Shown here piece after piece: positions 52,124 to 60,919 of a DNA stretch of 64,000 nucleotides. Position 1 is the first letter of the stretch. Every line of letters starts with the position of its first letter. The stretch is from NCBI GenBank assembly GCA_017631275.1, contig JAGBTQ010000015.1:93444-157443 (forward strand). Reading direction: 5' to 3'. The notes under the pieces are model-generated. The model saw only the letters and a program-made list of their open reading frames with translations, did no database searches and had not been told where the DNA came from. The position numbers and the translations under genes are program-made. The stretch is from Alistipes sp. (GTDB lineage: Bacteria; Bacteroidota; Bacteroidia; Bacteroidales; Rikenellaceae).

Positions 52124-54403
52124 ATGCTAAGAAAAATTCTACTTCTTTTGATGTGTGCAGCTATAGTAGGCTGCATTGAGGAGGATATCCCTATTGATAA
52201 TCCTATTGTTGATGAGGGCAACGATGGCACTGCAGTTGTTCCTCATGATGAGATATGGTACACCACCTATTGGGATAAGGTTGTTGAACTCAATGACGCC
52301 TCAGGTTTTGATGCTGAGGTTGTGTCTAATACTTGGAGCGAAGGCAAGGGTGTTATTAAGTTTGATAAAGATATTACTAAGGTTGGTTCAGAAGCTTTTT
52401 TGGGTTGCTACATGATAACTGGTATAATGCTCCCAAATAGTGTTACAATAATAGACGATTATGCATTTCGGGATTGTACTGCATTAAGTGACTTTGTTTT
52501 TTCGACAAGTCTGTCTGAGATTGGAAATGAAGCTTTTTATAATACTGGCCTTGATGAAGTTATTATTCCAGATAGCGTAACGAATATGGGAGGGGAAGCA
52601 TTTGGAGTTTGTAATAGTCTTAAGTGTGTTACTCTGCCCAAAAATTGGTCGTCGACGTTTGGAAACGTGTTTTATTGTTGTCGAAACCTATCTGAAGTTA
52701 TTATACCAGAAGGCACCACTACTATTGTTGCAGGAACATTTTATGGTTGTTCCTCTCTTGTAGAAATTGATATTCCAAGTACTGTTACAACGATAGAGCC
52801 AGATGCATTTTATGCAACGGGCTTAACAAGTGTTACAATCCCTGACAGCATAGTTGTGTTAAATGTTAATCCGTTTGGATCTTGTTGGGAGCTTAGAGAG
52901 TTTAAAGGTAAGTATGCCTCGAGTGACGGAAGATGCCTTATTGATGAAAAGGGTATTCTTCTTGCAGTTGCTCAGGCTGGGCTTACAGAGTTTATAATTC
53001 CCGATGGCGTAATTTCGATTGGAAATGGTGCATTTAGCGGTTGCGGTCAGCTAAAGAATATTACTATTCCCAATAGTGTAACTACTATTGGTGGTGGAGC
53101 ATTCTATGCTTGCCGTTTTCAAAATATTGTTATTCCTAATAGTGTTATTAGTATTAAAGAGGGTGCATTCCTGCGATGTGAAAGCCTTGTAAGTATAAAT
53201 ATTCCAGATAGTGTCATTGAGATAGGCTCCACTGCGTTTAGAAATTGTAGTAATTTGTCTGAAGTTAATCTTGGTAATGGTTTACAGACTATAGGTTATG
53301 CTGCCTTTAGTGAGTGCATATTTACAAGTATAACCATACCTGATAGCGTAGAAAGTATTGGCGCTAATGCTTTTATAGAATGTTATAATCTTCGTTCTTT
53401 CTATGGTAAATTTGCGACTGAGAGTCATGAGGCTCTAATTGTGGATAATACGCTTCACACTTTCGCGCCTGCAGCAGACATTGATAACTATGTTATTCCT
53501 GATCATATCTGCAAAATTGGAGATAATGCATTTTATGGTTGTGAAAAGCTTAAAACTATTACCATTCCAAGCGGATTAACAGAGATTTATCCTGCATTTA
53601 TGAATTGTAAGAATTTGCAAGCTATATATTGTAGACCAACAACACCTCCTTGGGTTGATTACGAACTTAATTTAATTTGGTATGATAGAAAAAATAATAA
53701 TCCCGATGCTATTGATATAAACTGTACTATTTACGTACCTATGCAATCTGTGGATAAATATAAGAGTGCACCTGGCTGGGGCAAGTATGCAGATCGTATA
53801 GTTGGCTACGACTTCGAGGCAAATCTCGACAAGTTTGAGTGGAGGTATATTGGTGAGGGAGCATATTATGAAGACTTCTTCTGCTACTTTCTTGATTTAG
53901 TAGCGAGTGGATTAGGCATTACTGAACTTATGCAGGGTTCAAGTATTAATGTTAAATATGAACAATTCAAGTCTGATCCTAATCGTATTCGTGTGGTCGA
54001 TCCATTTAAGGTGGATTCACTTAAACGCTTACTCAGTGATGATGATTATGAATACATAATTCCCACTGTTTTGGTTGATAAACCAGCCTCGACAGCATAT
54101 ATTGAGTTTGATATTTCTGACCCTAATAACGTTGTTTTAAAGGGTGAAGTTGTGCAAGATGCAAAAGGTAATACTGTAATTATTGTGCCTTTAGCTTTGA
54201 GCCATGCTGATATGTATGACATTTGTATGGTTTATGTTCCTGCAGAAAATGGAGGCGATACAATTAAGTTTGAGAATGGTGAAATAACATTCCCTGCAGA
54301 CGGCTCTATAGCTGTGGGCGGATTGCAAAATGGGGTATATGTAGGTAACTTCTGCAAGGCTAACCTCTCTGGCGAAATGAAGTTTGTGCTACCTGGTTAT
54401 TAG
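52124..54403 (+). CDS. BspA-type leucine-rich repeat lipoprotein
   Basis: 759 residues from the ATG at 52124 (MLRKILLLLMCAAIVGC, lipobox VVGC-like IVGC, then EEDIPIDN, an acidic surface signal). From about 90 to 500 it consists of LRR_5 repeats of about 23 residues with the pattern IPDSVxxIGxxAFxxCxxLxx (for example TIPNSVTTIGGGAFYACRF). The last 200 residues are a non-repeat beta domain. Such proteins bind fibronectin or other bacteria in Tannerella and Treponema. Codons are much richer in A and T than in neighbouring operons, suggesting acquisition by transfer. A proline-rich PTTPPWVDY segment splits repeats and tail. Confidence 0.88.
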   Translation: MLRKILLLLMCAAIVGCIEEDIPIDNPIVDEGNDGTAVVPHDEIWYTTYWDKVVELNDASGFDAEVVSNTWSEGKGVIKFDKDITKVGSEAFLGCYMITGIMLPNSVTIIDDYAFRDCTALSDFVFSTSLSEIGNEAFYNTGLDEVIIPDSVTNMGGEAFGVCNSLKCVTLPKNWSSTFGNVFYCCRNLSEVIIPEGTTTIVAGTFYGCSSLVEIDIPSTVTTIEPDAFYATGLTSVTIPDSIVVLNVNPFGSCWELREFKGKYASSDGRCLIDEKGILLAVAQAGLTEFIIPDGVISIGNGAFSGCGQLKNITIPNSVTTIGGGAFYACRFQNIVIPNSVISIKEGAFLRCESLVSINIPDSVIEIGSTAFRNCSNLSEVNLGNGLQTIGYAAFSECIFTSITIPDSVESIGANAFIECYNLRSFYGKFATESHEALIVDNTLHTFAPAADIDNYVIPDHICKIGDNAFYGCEKLKTITIPSGLTEIYPAFMNCKNLQAIYCRPTTPPWVDYELNLIWYDRKNNNPDAIDINCTIYVPMQSVDKYKSAPGWGKYADRIVGYDFEANLDKFEWRYIGEGAYYEDFFCYFLDLVASGLGITELMQGSSINVKYEQFKSDPNRIRVVDPFKVDSLKRLLSDDDYEYIIPTVLVDKPASTAYIEFDISDPNNVVLKGEVVQDAKGNTVIIVPLALSHADMYDICMVYVPAENGGDTIKFENGEITFPADGSIAVGGLQNGVYVGNFCKANLSGEMKFVLPGY

Positions 54404-54419
54404 TAGGGTAGAAATAGTT

Positions 54420-54459
54420 AAAAGCGCAGACGTTAAACGTATGGTGTCTGCACGCTTTT
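54420..54459 (+). terminator. Terminator of the leucine-rich repeat gene
   Basis: AAAAGCGCAGAC (54420-54431) and GTCTG-CA-CGCTTTT (54446-54459) with two bulged bases. Confidence 0.75.
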
Positions 54460-54480
54460 GCATCATTACTCAGTAAAAAA

Positions 54481-54505
54481 GGTGCTATCCACTGCGGATA
54501 GCACC
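54481..54505. terminator. Bidirectional terminator between convergent genes
   Basis: GGTGCTATCC (54481-54490), loop ACTGC, GGATAGCACC (54496-54505), with AAAAAA before and TATTTTT after. Serves the fucosidase gene on the minus strand and backs up the plus-strand one. Confidence 0.88.
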
Positions 54506-54529
54506 TATTTTTCGTCTATATTTGTTCTT

Positions 54530-55981
54530 TTACTTAGCAATCGGCTCGGCGTAGTAGAGTCCTACGCTCTTGATGTTTGCCGTTGCACGGGTCTGGGTTA
54601 TTGTGATGCGTAGGCGCTCGGCGTGGCAATCGTCGAAGCGTAGCAGGCGCTTATAGCCTATCGTTGTGCCCGTGCAGAGCTCGCGCCACTCGCCACCCTC
54701 GAAACACTCAACCATGAAGCTCTCGACACGCTGTCCCTCGGCGATATCCTCTTGTAGGAGTAGGGTATTTACCGTTGCACCCTTCTTAATCTTAAACTCT
54801 CGGCTCTCGCCCGCTGTGGCACGCCATGTTTTATTAAGATTGGCGATATAGCTCTTTGCGAAGGTCTGCTTAATATACGTGCCAAACTCCTTGATGCGCG
54901 CAGCATCTATCTCGTGTATTAATCCACGCTTATCAGGCGGGATGTTTAGCAGAAGCACCGAGTTGCTGCCCACCGAGCGGTAGTATATCTCCACAAGGTT
55001 TTCTATCGAGCGCACCTTGCCGTCCTCCTCAGAGTGGTAGAACCAGCCTGGGCGTATCGACACATCAACCTCTGAGGGGTACCAATAAGCCTCCTTAGCC
55101 TCCTCAAGAAGCTCTCGACTACCCAAATCCTTCGACATCTCCTCAAGACCTAAGCGTCTGTTCTCAGCAACCTTATCTACATAGGAGCCTGGGGCAATCA
55201 TCGTGGCGCTCCACTCGGTCTCTCTGCCCACGCCACCCTCGTTGCCTACCCAGCGTATGTCGTCGCCCATGATAGCTGTAACGGCATTGGGCTGGTGCTC
55301 CTCAACACATCGTAGTATGGCGCTCCATTCGTACTCCTGCTTGCGACCATTCTCGCCCTCGCCACAAGCGCCGTCGAACCACACCTCGTCGATATGGCCA
55401 TAGTGGGTGAGTAGCTCTGTAAGCTGAGCTATGTAGAGTTTGTTATATGCTGGTGAGTCGCCGTAGCTCTTGGCATTTCTATCCCATGGCGAGAGATATA
55501 CGCCAAACTTCATGTCGTACTTGAGGCAGGCATCGCGCAGCTCACGCACAACATCACCCTTGCCCTCGCGCCATGGCGACTGCTTAACGGAGTAGTCGGT
55601 GGTAGCTGTGGGCCATAGGCAGAAGCCGTCGTGGTGTTTCGCGGTGAGGATAACAAGCTTAAAGCCACCCTCCTTGAGCGTGCGTACCCACTGCTCGCAA
55701 TCAAGCTCGGTGGGGTTAAATAGCTCGGGACTATCCTTGCCACTTCCCCACTCGCTACCAGTGAAGGTGTTCATGCCAAAGTGTATGAAGGCGCTAAGCT
55801 CGAGCTGCTGCCACCTTAGCTGCCCCTCGGAGGGCACAAGGCGTGATATCATGTCAACCTTTTCATTGAGGGTTGCACCCTCGGGGAATACGACATGCTT
55901 GGTGTATAGAGTTGGTTGTGGGGTAGTGGTGCACGATAGTAGTGCGAGTGCCATGATTGTGGCTGTAAGTCTGCTTCTCAT
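54530..55981 (-). CDS. GH29 alpha-L-fucosidase, lipoprotein
   Basis: 483 residues from the ATG at 55981 (MRSRLTATIMALALLSC lipobox LLSC; the upstream frame start would place a second hydrophobic segment). GH29 signatures: LSAFIHFGMNTFTG, LTAKHHDGFCLWPT, YLSPWDRN, the nucleophile Asp in EVWFDGACGE, and SVLLLNIPPDKRG, the last two pointing to the alpha-1,3/4-fucosidase subgroup. After about residue 350 a beta-sandwich of the discoidin type follows. Releases fucose from host or mucin glycans. Single gene with consensus promoter; no SusCD pair nearby. Confidence 0.92.
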   Translation of the reverse strand: MRSRLTATIMALALLSCTTTPQPTLYTKHVVFPEGATLNEKVDMISRLVPSEGQLRWQQLELSAFIHFGMNTFTGSEWGSGKDSPELFNPTELDCEQWVRTLKEGGFKLVILTAKHHDGFCLWPTATTDYSVKQSPWREGKGDVVRELRDACLKYDMKFGVYLSPWDRNAKSYGDSPAYNKLYIAQLTELLTHYGHIDEVWFDGACGEGENGRKQEYEWSAILRCVEEHQPNAVTAIMGDDIRWVGNEGGVGRETEWSATMIAPGSYVDKVAENRRLGLEEMSKDLGSRELLEEAKEAYWYPSEVDVSIRPGWFYHSEEDGKVRSIENLVEIYYRSVGSNSVLLLNIPPDKRGLIHEIDAARIKEFGTYIKQTFAKSYIANLNKTWRATAGESREFKIKKGATVNTLLLQEDIAEGQRVESFMVECFEGGEWRELCTGTTIGYKRLLRFDDCHAERLRITITQTRATANIKSVGLYYAEPIAK

Positions 55982-56004
55982 GATGTATGGGGTTGTATGT
56001 TTTA

Positions 56005-56035
56005 CAAATATACAAAATGAAAAGCAAACAACAAA
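56005..56035 (-). promoter_or_regulatory. Consensus promoter of the fucosidase
   Basis: Minus-strand TTTG (56035-56032), 19 nt, TATATTTG (56012-56005). Confidence 0.8.
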
Positions 56036-56071
56036 AAAAATAAGCGACAACCATCTCTGATTGCCGCTTCG

Positions 56072-56145
56072 TGACTCCGCCAGGATTCAAACCTGGAACC
56101 GCTTGATCCGTAGTCAAGTACTCTATTCAGTTGAGCTACGGAGCC
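56072..56145 (-). tRNA. tRNA-Arg (anticodon ACG)
   Basis: 74 nt, minus strand. Acceptor GGCTCCG pairs with CGGAGTC (one G-U), anticodon stem CTTGA/TCAAG closes the loop CTACGGA with anticodon ACG, T arm CCAGG/CCTGG with TTTGAAT. Discriminator A at 56072; CCA is not encoded. The A34 would be edited to inosine for CGU/CGC/CGA reading. No integrase or attachment duplication is seen at this tRNA. Confidence 0.95.
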
Positions 56146-56222
56146 ATTCCTTTGCTTTTGCGAGTGCAAATATAAAGCAAATATTTTTACTGTGCAAATA
56201 TTTTTGTGAAAAAAATATAAAA

Positions 56223-56249
56223 AATGTGACGATTATTTGTCGCCACATT
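56223..56249 (-). terminator. Terminator of the coaD-tlpA operon
   Basis: AATGTG-a-CGA (56223-56232) and TCG-c-CACATT (56240-56249); T-rich on the minus strand. Confidence 0.75.
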
Positions 56250-56272
56250 TTTATATGCTGGTAATCAGTGTT

Positions 56273-56767
56273 TTACTTGATGTGCTCAGCAAGAGTTTTT
56301 TTTACGTCATCGCCACGAAGACCTATTGCAACGATCTTACCCTCGGGCGAAATGAGGAAATTTGATGGGATAAACTCAATGCCGTAGGCCTCGGTAACTT
56401 TAGACTCCTCGCCCTCGTAGCCCCATACGTTTACCCAGTTCATAGAGTTTTGTGTAACATACTTCTTCCACATATACTCGCGACCAGGACCGCAGAGCGA
56501 GATACCATAAATCTCGAAGCCCTTAGGCTTAAACTCCTGGTATGCCTCCACGAGGTGTGGAATCTCCTGACGGCATGGGCCGCACCATGTAGCCCAGAAA
56601 TCTACGAGCACCCACTTGCCATCATTTACAAGCTCCGATATGCTCACGCTCTTGCCGTTGATGTCGGTAAGTGTTGCGTCGATATAGTTATCGCCAACCT
56701 TTGGCTGCTGCGCCACGGCGATGTTTACTGCAAGTAGAGTGCAGATAAGTGCAAATAGTCGTTTCAT
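56273..56767 (-). CDS. TlpA-type thiol-disulfide oxidoreductase (short)
   Basis: 164 residues. Signal peptide MKRLFALICTLLAVNIAVAQ, then a thioredoxin fold with DFWATWCGPCRQEIPHL around residues 55-71 and a cis-Pro segment FIPSNFLISPEGKIV. It is a periplasmic reductase. It closely parallels the C-terminal domain of the next gene (same EIPHLVEAY and GFEIYG), so the two arose by duplication. 20 nt after that gene, so last in the operon. Confidence 0.9.
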   Translation of the reverse strand: MKRLFALICTLLAVNIAVAQQPKVGDNYIDATLTDINGKSVSISELVNDGKWVLVDFWATWCGPCRQEIPHLVEAYQEFKPKGFEIYGISLCGPGREYMWKKYVTQNSMNWVNVWGYEGEESKVTEAYGIEFIPSNFLISPEGKIVAIGLRGDDVKKTLAEHIK

Positions 56768-56787
56768 AGTTGTAGGTTTTTTATAGC

Positions 56788-57837
56788 TTACTTAATGTGC
56801 TCACCAAGTATTTTCTTGATATCCTCGCCACGAAGGTTCTTTGCCACGAGCTTGCCCTCGGGAGAGTAGAGGAAGTTAGCAGGTATAGAGTTCACGTTGT
56901 ACTCCTTGCCAGCCTTCCAGCCACCATTCTCGTCTGAACCCCACACATTGATCCATGTCATCGAGTTCTCCTTGGTAAACTCCTGCCACTTAGCCTCAGA
57001 GCCAGGACGGTCAAATGTCACGCCGTAGATCTCGAAGCCCTTAGGTGCAAACTCCTTGTATGCCTCTACGAGGTGTGGGATCTCGCCACGGCAAGGGCCG
57101 CACCATGTTGCCCAGAAGTCAACAAGCACCCACTTGCCACTCTTCACCACCTCAGATAGTACAACCTCTGTGCCAGTAGCATCCTTTAGCTTAAGGTCGA
57201 TAAGGTCGCTACCGATAAGGGTATTTTTCATTCTGCTGTACTCCTTAAGATAGCTGTAGCGCTTGTTAATAAGGTTGAAGAGCTCCTCTGTGCGCTTGTC
57301 GTCGCCACCAAACTGCATGAAGATACCAAGAATCTTCACAGATGTAGGGTTGTCGCGGTTCTCAACAACAGATGCGTCGATAGTTGCCAATAGCTCCTGG
57401 TAGGTCTTCTCGGCATCAGTCTCGCTTGTGGCTGAGTAGAGCGTGTTTACAAGAGGCTTCACCTTGTCGTTGAAGTTGCGTATAATCTCGTTGTAGCGAG
57501 TACCCTCAATATTGATATGGTTGTCCTCCTCGTTCATCGAGATTAGAATGTCGTTGCCCTCGGTGATAATCTCTACAACAGGTCTGTCGCCAATATAGAG
57601 TGTTAGGAACTGCTCCTTCTCGACATTTACGTTAAAGCTAAAAGTGCCGTCCTCGGCAACTGTAGCTGTAGCAATGTTCTCGGCCTCACCGCTAATGCGC
57701 AATGATAGGCTGTCGCCCGCCGAAATCTTGTTTGCAAGTGAGCCACTAACTGTGATGCTCTCCTTCTTAACCTCTTGGTTGTTGCACGCAACGCCTAACA
57801 CGAGGCAGCATGCTAATAACATTAAAATCTTCTTCAT
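56788..57837 (-). CDS. DUF4369-TlpA lipoprotein disulfide reductase
   Basis: 349 residues. Lipoprotein signal (lipobox GVAC), a beta-rich DUF4369 domain (about 25-125), a helical linker (about 130-205), and a TlpA domain (about 210-349) with WATWCGPCRGEIPHL and SIPANFLYSPEGKLV. The layout is common in Bacteroidetes, where it is thought to keep periplasmic cysteines reduced. 22 nt after ruvC, in the coaD-lpxD-ruvC-tlpA-tlpA run. Confidence 0.92.
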   Translation of the reverse strand: MKKILMLLACCLVLGVACNNQEVKKESITVSGSLANKISAGDSLSLRISGEAENIATATVAEDGTFSFNVNVEKEQFLTLYIGDRPVVEIITEGNDILISMNEEDNHINIEGTRYNEIIRNFNDKVKPLVNTLYSATSETDAEKTYQELLATIDASVVENRDNPTSVKILGIFMQFGGDDKRTEELFNLINKRYSYLKEYSRMKNTLIGSDLIDLKLKDATGTEVVLSEVVKSGKWVLVDFWATWCGPCRGEIPHLVEAYKEFAPKGFEIYGVTFDRPGSEAKWQEFTKENSMTWINVWGSDENGGWKAGKEYNVNSIPANFLYSPEGKLVAKNLRGEDIKKILGEHIK

Positions 57838-57859
57838 ATCCGTTTAGTGTTTATATTTT

Positions 57860-58471
57860 TTATCTCTTTATTCGCTCGGGGTTCGACTTTACGAACGACT
57901 CCCATGATGAGCTGCCTTTGCGACTCTTGCTGTCGCCACCCAAGCCCTTGCGCTTCTCGCCCGCTGTGGCGCGTGTCAGAACATTCGATGTGGTAAACCA
58001 GTGACACAAGGCTACCGCCATGCCGTCCGTAGCATCTAGCTTGCGGGGGTGATAGTCGGTGCCGAGTATCGAGTTGATCATCGTTGCCACCTGCTCCTTC
58101 GAGGCTTGACCTCGTCCCGTTATCGCCTGCTTGATGCGTGTTGGGGCATACTCGGCAATGGGCGTATCTTGCGTAGCGCTTAGCACAGCGGCTATTGCCA
58201 CGCCCTGGGCCCTGCCAAGTTTGAGCATAGACTGCACATTCTCGCCAAAGAAGGGCGACTCGAATGCCACCTCCGTAGGCTCGTAGCCTCGGCATAGGTC
58301 CGACACACGCTCGAAGATGTGGCGCAGTTTGTGGTGGGGGTCTTTAATCTTGTGCATATCTATCTCGCCCATAACAACTGCCTGGGGCTTGCCCGCCACA
58401 ATCTCAATTATGCCGTAGCCCATGTAGTTTGTTCCAGGGTCGATACCCATTATGCGCACTCGATTGTTCAC
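57860..58471 (-). CDS. ruvC: Holliday junction resolvase RuvC
   Basis: 203 residues with GTG start at 58471, 2 nt after the lpxD stop; an ATG 21 nt further in would cut the N terminus to MGIDPG. Acidic catalytic residues: first Asp in IMGIDPGTNYMGYG, Glu in VAFESPFF, Asp pair in KLDATDGMAVALCHW. It also has the SKEQVATMINSIL stretch. Resolves Holliday junctions with RuvAB. The C-terminal 35 residues (KRKGLGGDSKSRKGSSSWES) are a basic, disordered tail longer than in most RuvC (about 170-190). Confidence 0.93.
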   Translation of the reverse strand: MNNRVRIMGIDPGTNYMGYGIIEIVAGKPQAVVMGEIDMHKIKDPHHKLRHIFERVSDLCRGYEPTEVAFESPFFGENVQSMLKLGRAQGVAIAAVLSATQDTPIAEYAPTRIKQAITGRGQASKEQVATMINSILGTDYHPRKLDATDGMAVALCHWFTTSNVLTRATAGEKRKGLGGDSKSRKGSSSWESFVKSNPERIKR

Positions 58472-58473
58472 GC

Positions 58474-59508
58474 CTACTTCTCCTCGATAGTGTTTACGCG
58501 CTTCTCCAACTCGCGAAGCTTGGTTGCCATCTCTGGAAGGTTGCGGAATACGGCAAACGAGCGGTGATACTGAATGCCTGGAAGTGCTGGCGAGCCAAAG
58601 CGAGTCTCACCATCGGCAACACCCTTGTCGATGCCACTCTGCGAGCCAATCTTACAGCCATTACCCACAACGATGTGGTCGGCAAAGCCTACCTGACCAC
58701 CAACGAAGCAGTTAGAGCCAATCTTTGTTGTGCCTGCGATGCCCACCTGTGCCGACATTACGGTGTTCGAGCCAATCTGCACGTTGTGGCCCACCTGAAT
58801 AAGGTTGTCGAGCTTAACGCCTGAGCGAATGATGGTCGAGTCGGTCTTGGCACGGTCAACACATGTGTTAGCGCCAATCTCCACGTTATCCTCGATAATC
58901 ACGTTACCCAGCTGTGGAATCTTGGCAAATGTGCCGTCGGCCTTTGGTGCGAAGCCGAAACCGTCAGCGCCGATGACAGCACCAGCGTGGATAATGCAGT
59001 TGCGACCAATCTTGCAACCCTCATATATCTTTACGCCAGGGTATAGCTTAGTGCCCTCGCCAATCTCTACGTTGTCGCCAATGTAGCACTGTGGATATAT
59101 CTGCACCTTGTTGCCAAGCTTTGCACCACGCTCCACAACGGCAAAGTCGCCAATGTAGCAACCCTCGCCAACTGAAGCTCCCTCGTTAATAGATGCAAGC
59201 TTCGAGATGCCACTCTTCTGAGGGCGTGTGGCGTTGTACATCTCCAAAAGGTTAAGTACACACTCGCCAACATTCTCGACCTTGATAAGTGTAGTCTTTA
59301 CCTCATCCTTAGGCTCGAATGTCTTGTCGACAAGCACGATTGATGCCTCAGTGGTGTAGATATACTGCTCATATTTTGGGTTGGTGAGGTATGCTAATGA
59401 TCCTGCCTTACCGCCGTCGATTGACGACACGGTAGATACGGCAGCACTTTTATCTCCTACAATCTCGCCGTTAAGCATGCCGGCGATCATCTCAGCTGTA
59501 AACTGCAT
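58474..59508 (-). CDS. lpxD: UDP-3-O-(3-hydroxyacyl)glucosamine N-acyltransferase LpxD
   Basis: 344 residues. N-terminal uridine-binding domain (about 1-100, SIDGGKAGSLAYLTNPKYEQ), then left-handed beta-helix hexapeptide repeats (about 105-300), with the acceptor-site His in IIHAGAVIGADGFGFAPK and NLIQVGHNVQIGSNT, and a C-terminal helix. Third step of lipid A synthesis, membrane side. Follows coaD by 16 nt. Confidence 0.95.
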   Translation of the reverse strand: MQFTAEMIAGMLNGEIVGDKSAAVSTVSSIDGGKAGSLAYLTNPKYEQYIYTTEASIVLVDKTFEPKDEVKTTLIKVENVGECVLNLLEMYNATRPQKSGISKLASINEGASVGEGCYIGDFAVVERGAKLGNKVQIYPQCYIGDNVEIGEGTKLYPGVKIYEGCKIGRNCIIHAGAVIGADGFGFAPKADGTFAKIPQLGNVIIEDNVEIGANTCVDRAKTDSTIIRSGVKLDNLIQVGHNVQIGSNTVMSAQVGIAGTTKIGSNCFVGGQVGFADHIVVGNGCKIGSQSGIDKGVADGETRFGSPALPGIQYHRSFAVFRNLPEMATKLRELEKRVNTIEEK

Positions 59509-59524
59509 AAAGTTCTATGTTTTA

Positions 59525-59998
59525 TTATTCTAAATAGTCGTTAATATTAATTCCTTGGGGGAGAAGCTCCGTTGTGGGGTGGCCAAAGAGGTGTAGCTCA
59601 CGCACTAGCGACGAGGAGATGTGCTCAACCTCGGCAGGGGCGAGTAGCATTATTGTCTTTAGCTCGGGGAAGATATGGCGATTAGCTCGCTCCATGGTGC
59701 GCTCATACTCAAAGTCGGTGGCGTTGCGCAAGCTGCGAATGATAGTCGTTGCACCCAGCCTCTGTGCCTCGCTGCCTGTGAGCGAGGTATAGGTGCTCAC
59801 CTCCACACGGCTATCTCCCTCGAAAACCCTCTCGATGAGTCTCTTGCGAGCATCTAGCGTGAGCAGACCTCGCTTTGCGGGATTGTAGCCTATGGCCACA
59901 ACCACCTTGTCGAAGATGCTCAGCGCCTCGTCAACAATGGCTTTATGGCCTCGGGTAAATGGGTCGAACGATCCAGGAAATATTGCTATTCGTTGCAT
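59525..59998 (-). CDS. coaD: Phosphopantetheine adenylyltransferase
   Basis: 157 residues from the ATG at 59998. Nucleotidyl-transferase motifs: GSFDPFTRGH (T/HxGH with FTRGH), RSLRNATDFEYE, and the ISSSLVRELH region. Start chosen because the family begins MQRIAIFPGSFDPFT; the upstream frame lies before the -7 element. Penultimate step of CoA synthesis (dephospho-CoA). First gene of the operon to the tlpA pair. Confidence 0.95.
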   Translation of the reverse strand: MQRIAIFPGSFDPFTRGHKAIVDEALSIFDKVVVAIGYNPAKRGLLTLDARKRLIERVFEGDSRVEVSTYTSLTGSEAQRLGATTIIRSLRNATDFEYERTMERANRHIFPELKTIMLLAPAEVEHISSSLVRELHLFGHPTTELLPQGININDYLE

Positions 59999-60019
59999 AC
60001 CTATATTATATATATAGTG

Positions 60020-60053
60020 CAAATATAAAGAAATTTTAGCAAAATACATCAAC
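60020..60053 (-). promoter_or_regulatory. Promoter of the coaD operon
   Basis: Minus-strand TATATTTG (60027-60020) with GTTG 22 nt upstream (60053-60050). Confidence 0.55.
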
Positions 60054-60088
60054 AACTGCCAAAAAAGCACGATGATGACTCTTTGTCC

Positions 60089-60700
60089 CTACTCTCGTCG
60101 CTTGCGTCGCTTCGTTCGAGTCGGCTTCTTAAGTTCGATATACTCGGTATAGATGACCTTTGTCGAGGGGTTCGATGTCCAGACGTCTTGGTGTATCGCC
60201 TTGGTGCCGTACCTGAAGAATAGAAAGCGGCGTGGCACTCGTCGCACCACCTGATAGATGGTGTCGGTGCTCGTAAAATAGTAGGTTATCGAGTCGTTGC
60301 GAACCATGCCGCTAAACTCGCTATGCCCCCTCCCCGAACTAAATATCTTCACCGTGTCACGAATGATGACCGTGTCGCGCAAGGGTAGGGTAGCGCCACC
60401 CCGTTTTTGTGTTACGCTGCGGGCATAACTCTCCACCTCGCGAAGTCTTATCCCGAGCTCCTTTATGCGCTTCGCATCCTCCCTTCGTGCCTGGCGTAAC
60501 TCGCTTAGTTTCAGCTCTAATACCTCGGCTGTCGCTGCCCACTCATCTGCCCGTGTCTTGTAGGTTGCGACCTTGCTAAGCAGTGCTCGCTGGTTGCGCT
60601 CGAGTCGCTCGTGTTCTGCTGTTATGTTGTGCAGCTTTACGCCCAACAGTATTGCGATTATGGTAGCCACTGTGGCTATAATAGATAGTACTCTTCTCAT
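60089..60700 (-). CDS. Membrane-anchored coiled-coil protein (DUF6549-like)
   Basis: 203 residues: an N-terminal membrane helix (VLSIIATVATIIAILLGVKL), a coiled coil (about 25-95, ERLERNQRALLSK to EVESYARSV), then a beta-type part with RDTVIIRDTVKIF and a very basic C terminus (KKPTRTKRRKRRE). The plan resembles Rz/i-spanin-like and DUF6549 proteins of Bacteroidetes mobile elements, but there is no lysozyme, holin or phage gene beside it, so I do not call it phage. A -7 element TATATTTG lies at 60732-60725. Confident ORF, uncertain function. Confidence 0.65.
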   Translation of the reverse strand: MRRVLSIIATVATIIAILLGVKLHNITAEHERLERNQRALLSKVATYKTRADEWAATAEVLELKLSELRQARREDAKRIKELGIRLREVESYARSVTQKRGGATLPLRDTVIIRDTVKIFSSGRGHSEFSGMVRNDSITYYFTSTDTIYQVVRRVPRRFLFFRYGTKAIHQDVWTSNPSTKVIYTEYIELKKPTRTKRRKRRE

Positions 60701-60838
60701 GCTGATTTATTTTAGGTTTGCCACAAATATACCACATTCAAAAAGCGAAATTTTTCCTATTTTTTACAAATTACTATAAATGCCCTTTAGGAAGTGATAA
60801 AAATTTAAGTTTTAGGGCTTATGTTATGAAAAATTTGT

Positions 60839-60846
60839 TATCTTTG
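60839..60846 (+). promoter_or_regulatory. -7 element of aspA
   Basis: TATCTTTG about 73 nt before the aspA ATG; the -33 position lacks TTTG. Confidence 0.5.
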
Positions 60847-60919
60847 CATAATGTATGGAGTAACTATACATCTTGATTTCAGGAAATTCTAATTATAAAT
60901 AAACACAAAACAACCTATT

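Noticed and set aside
54530-55981. Polysaccharide utilization locus around the fucosidase
   Set aside because: No SusC/SusD pair, regulator or second glycosidase in the vicinity.
56072-56145. Integration site at tRNA-Arg
   Set aside because: No integrase gene and no duplicated tRNA 3' end nearby.
60089-60700. Prophage remnant
   Set aside because: Single spanin-like protein without any structural, lysis or integrase gene.
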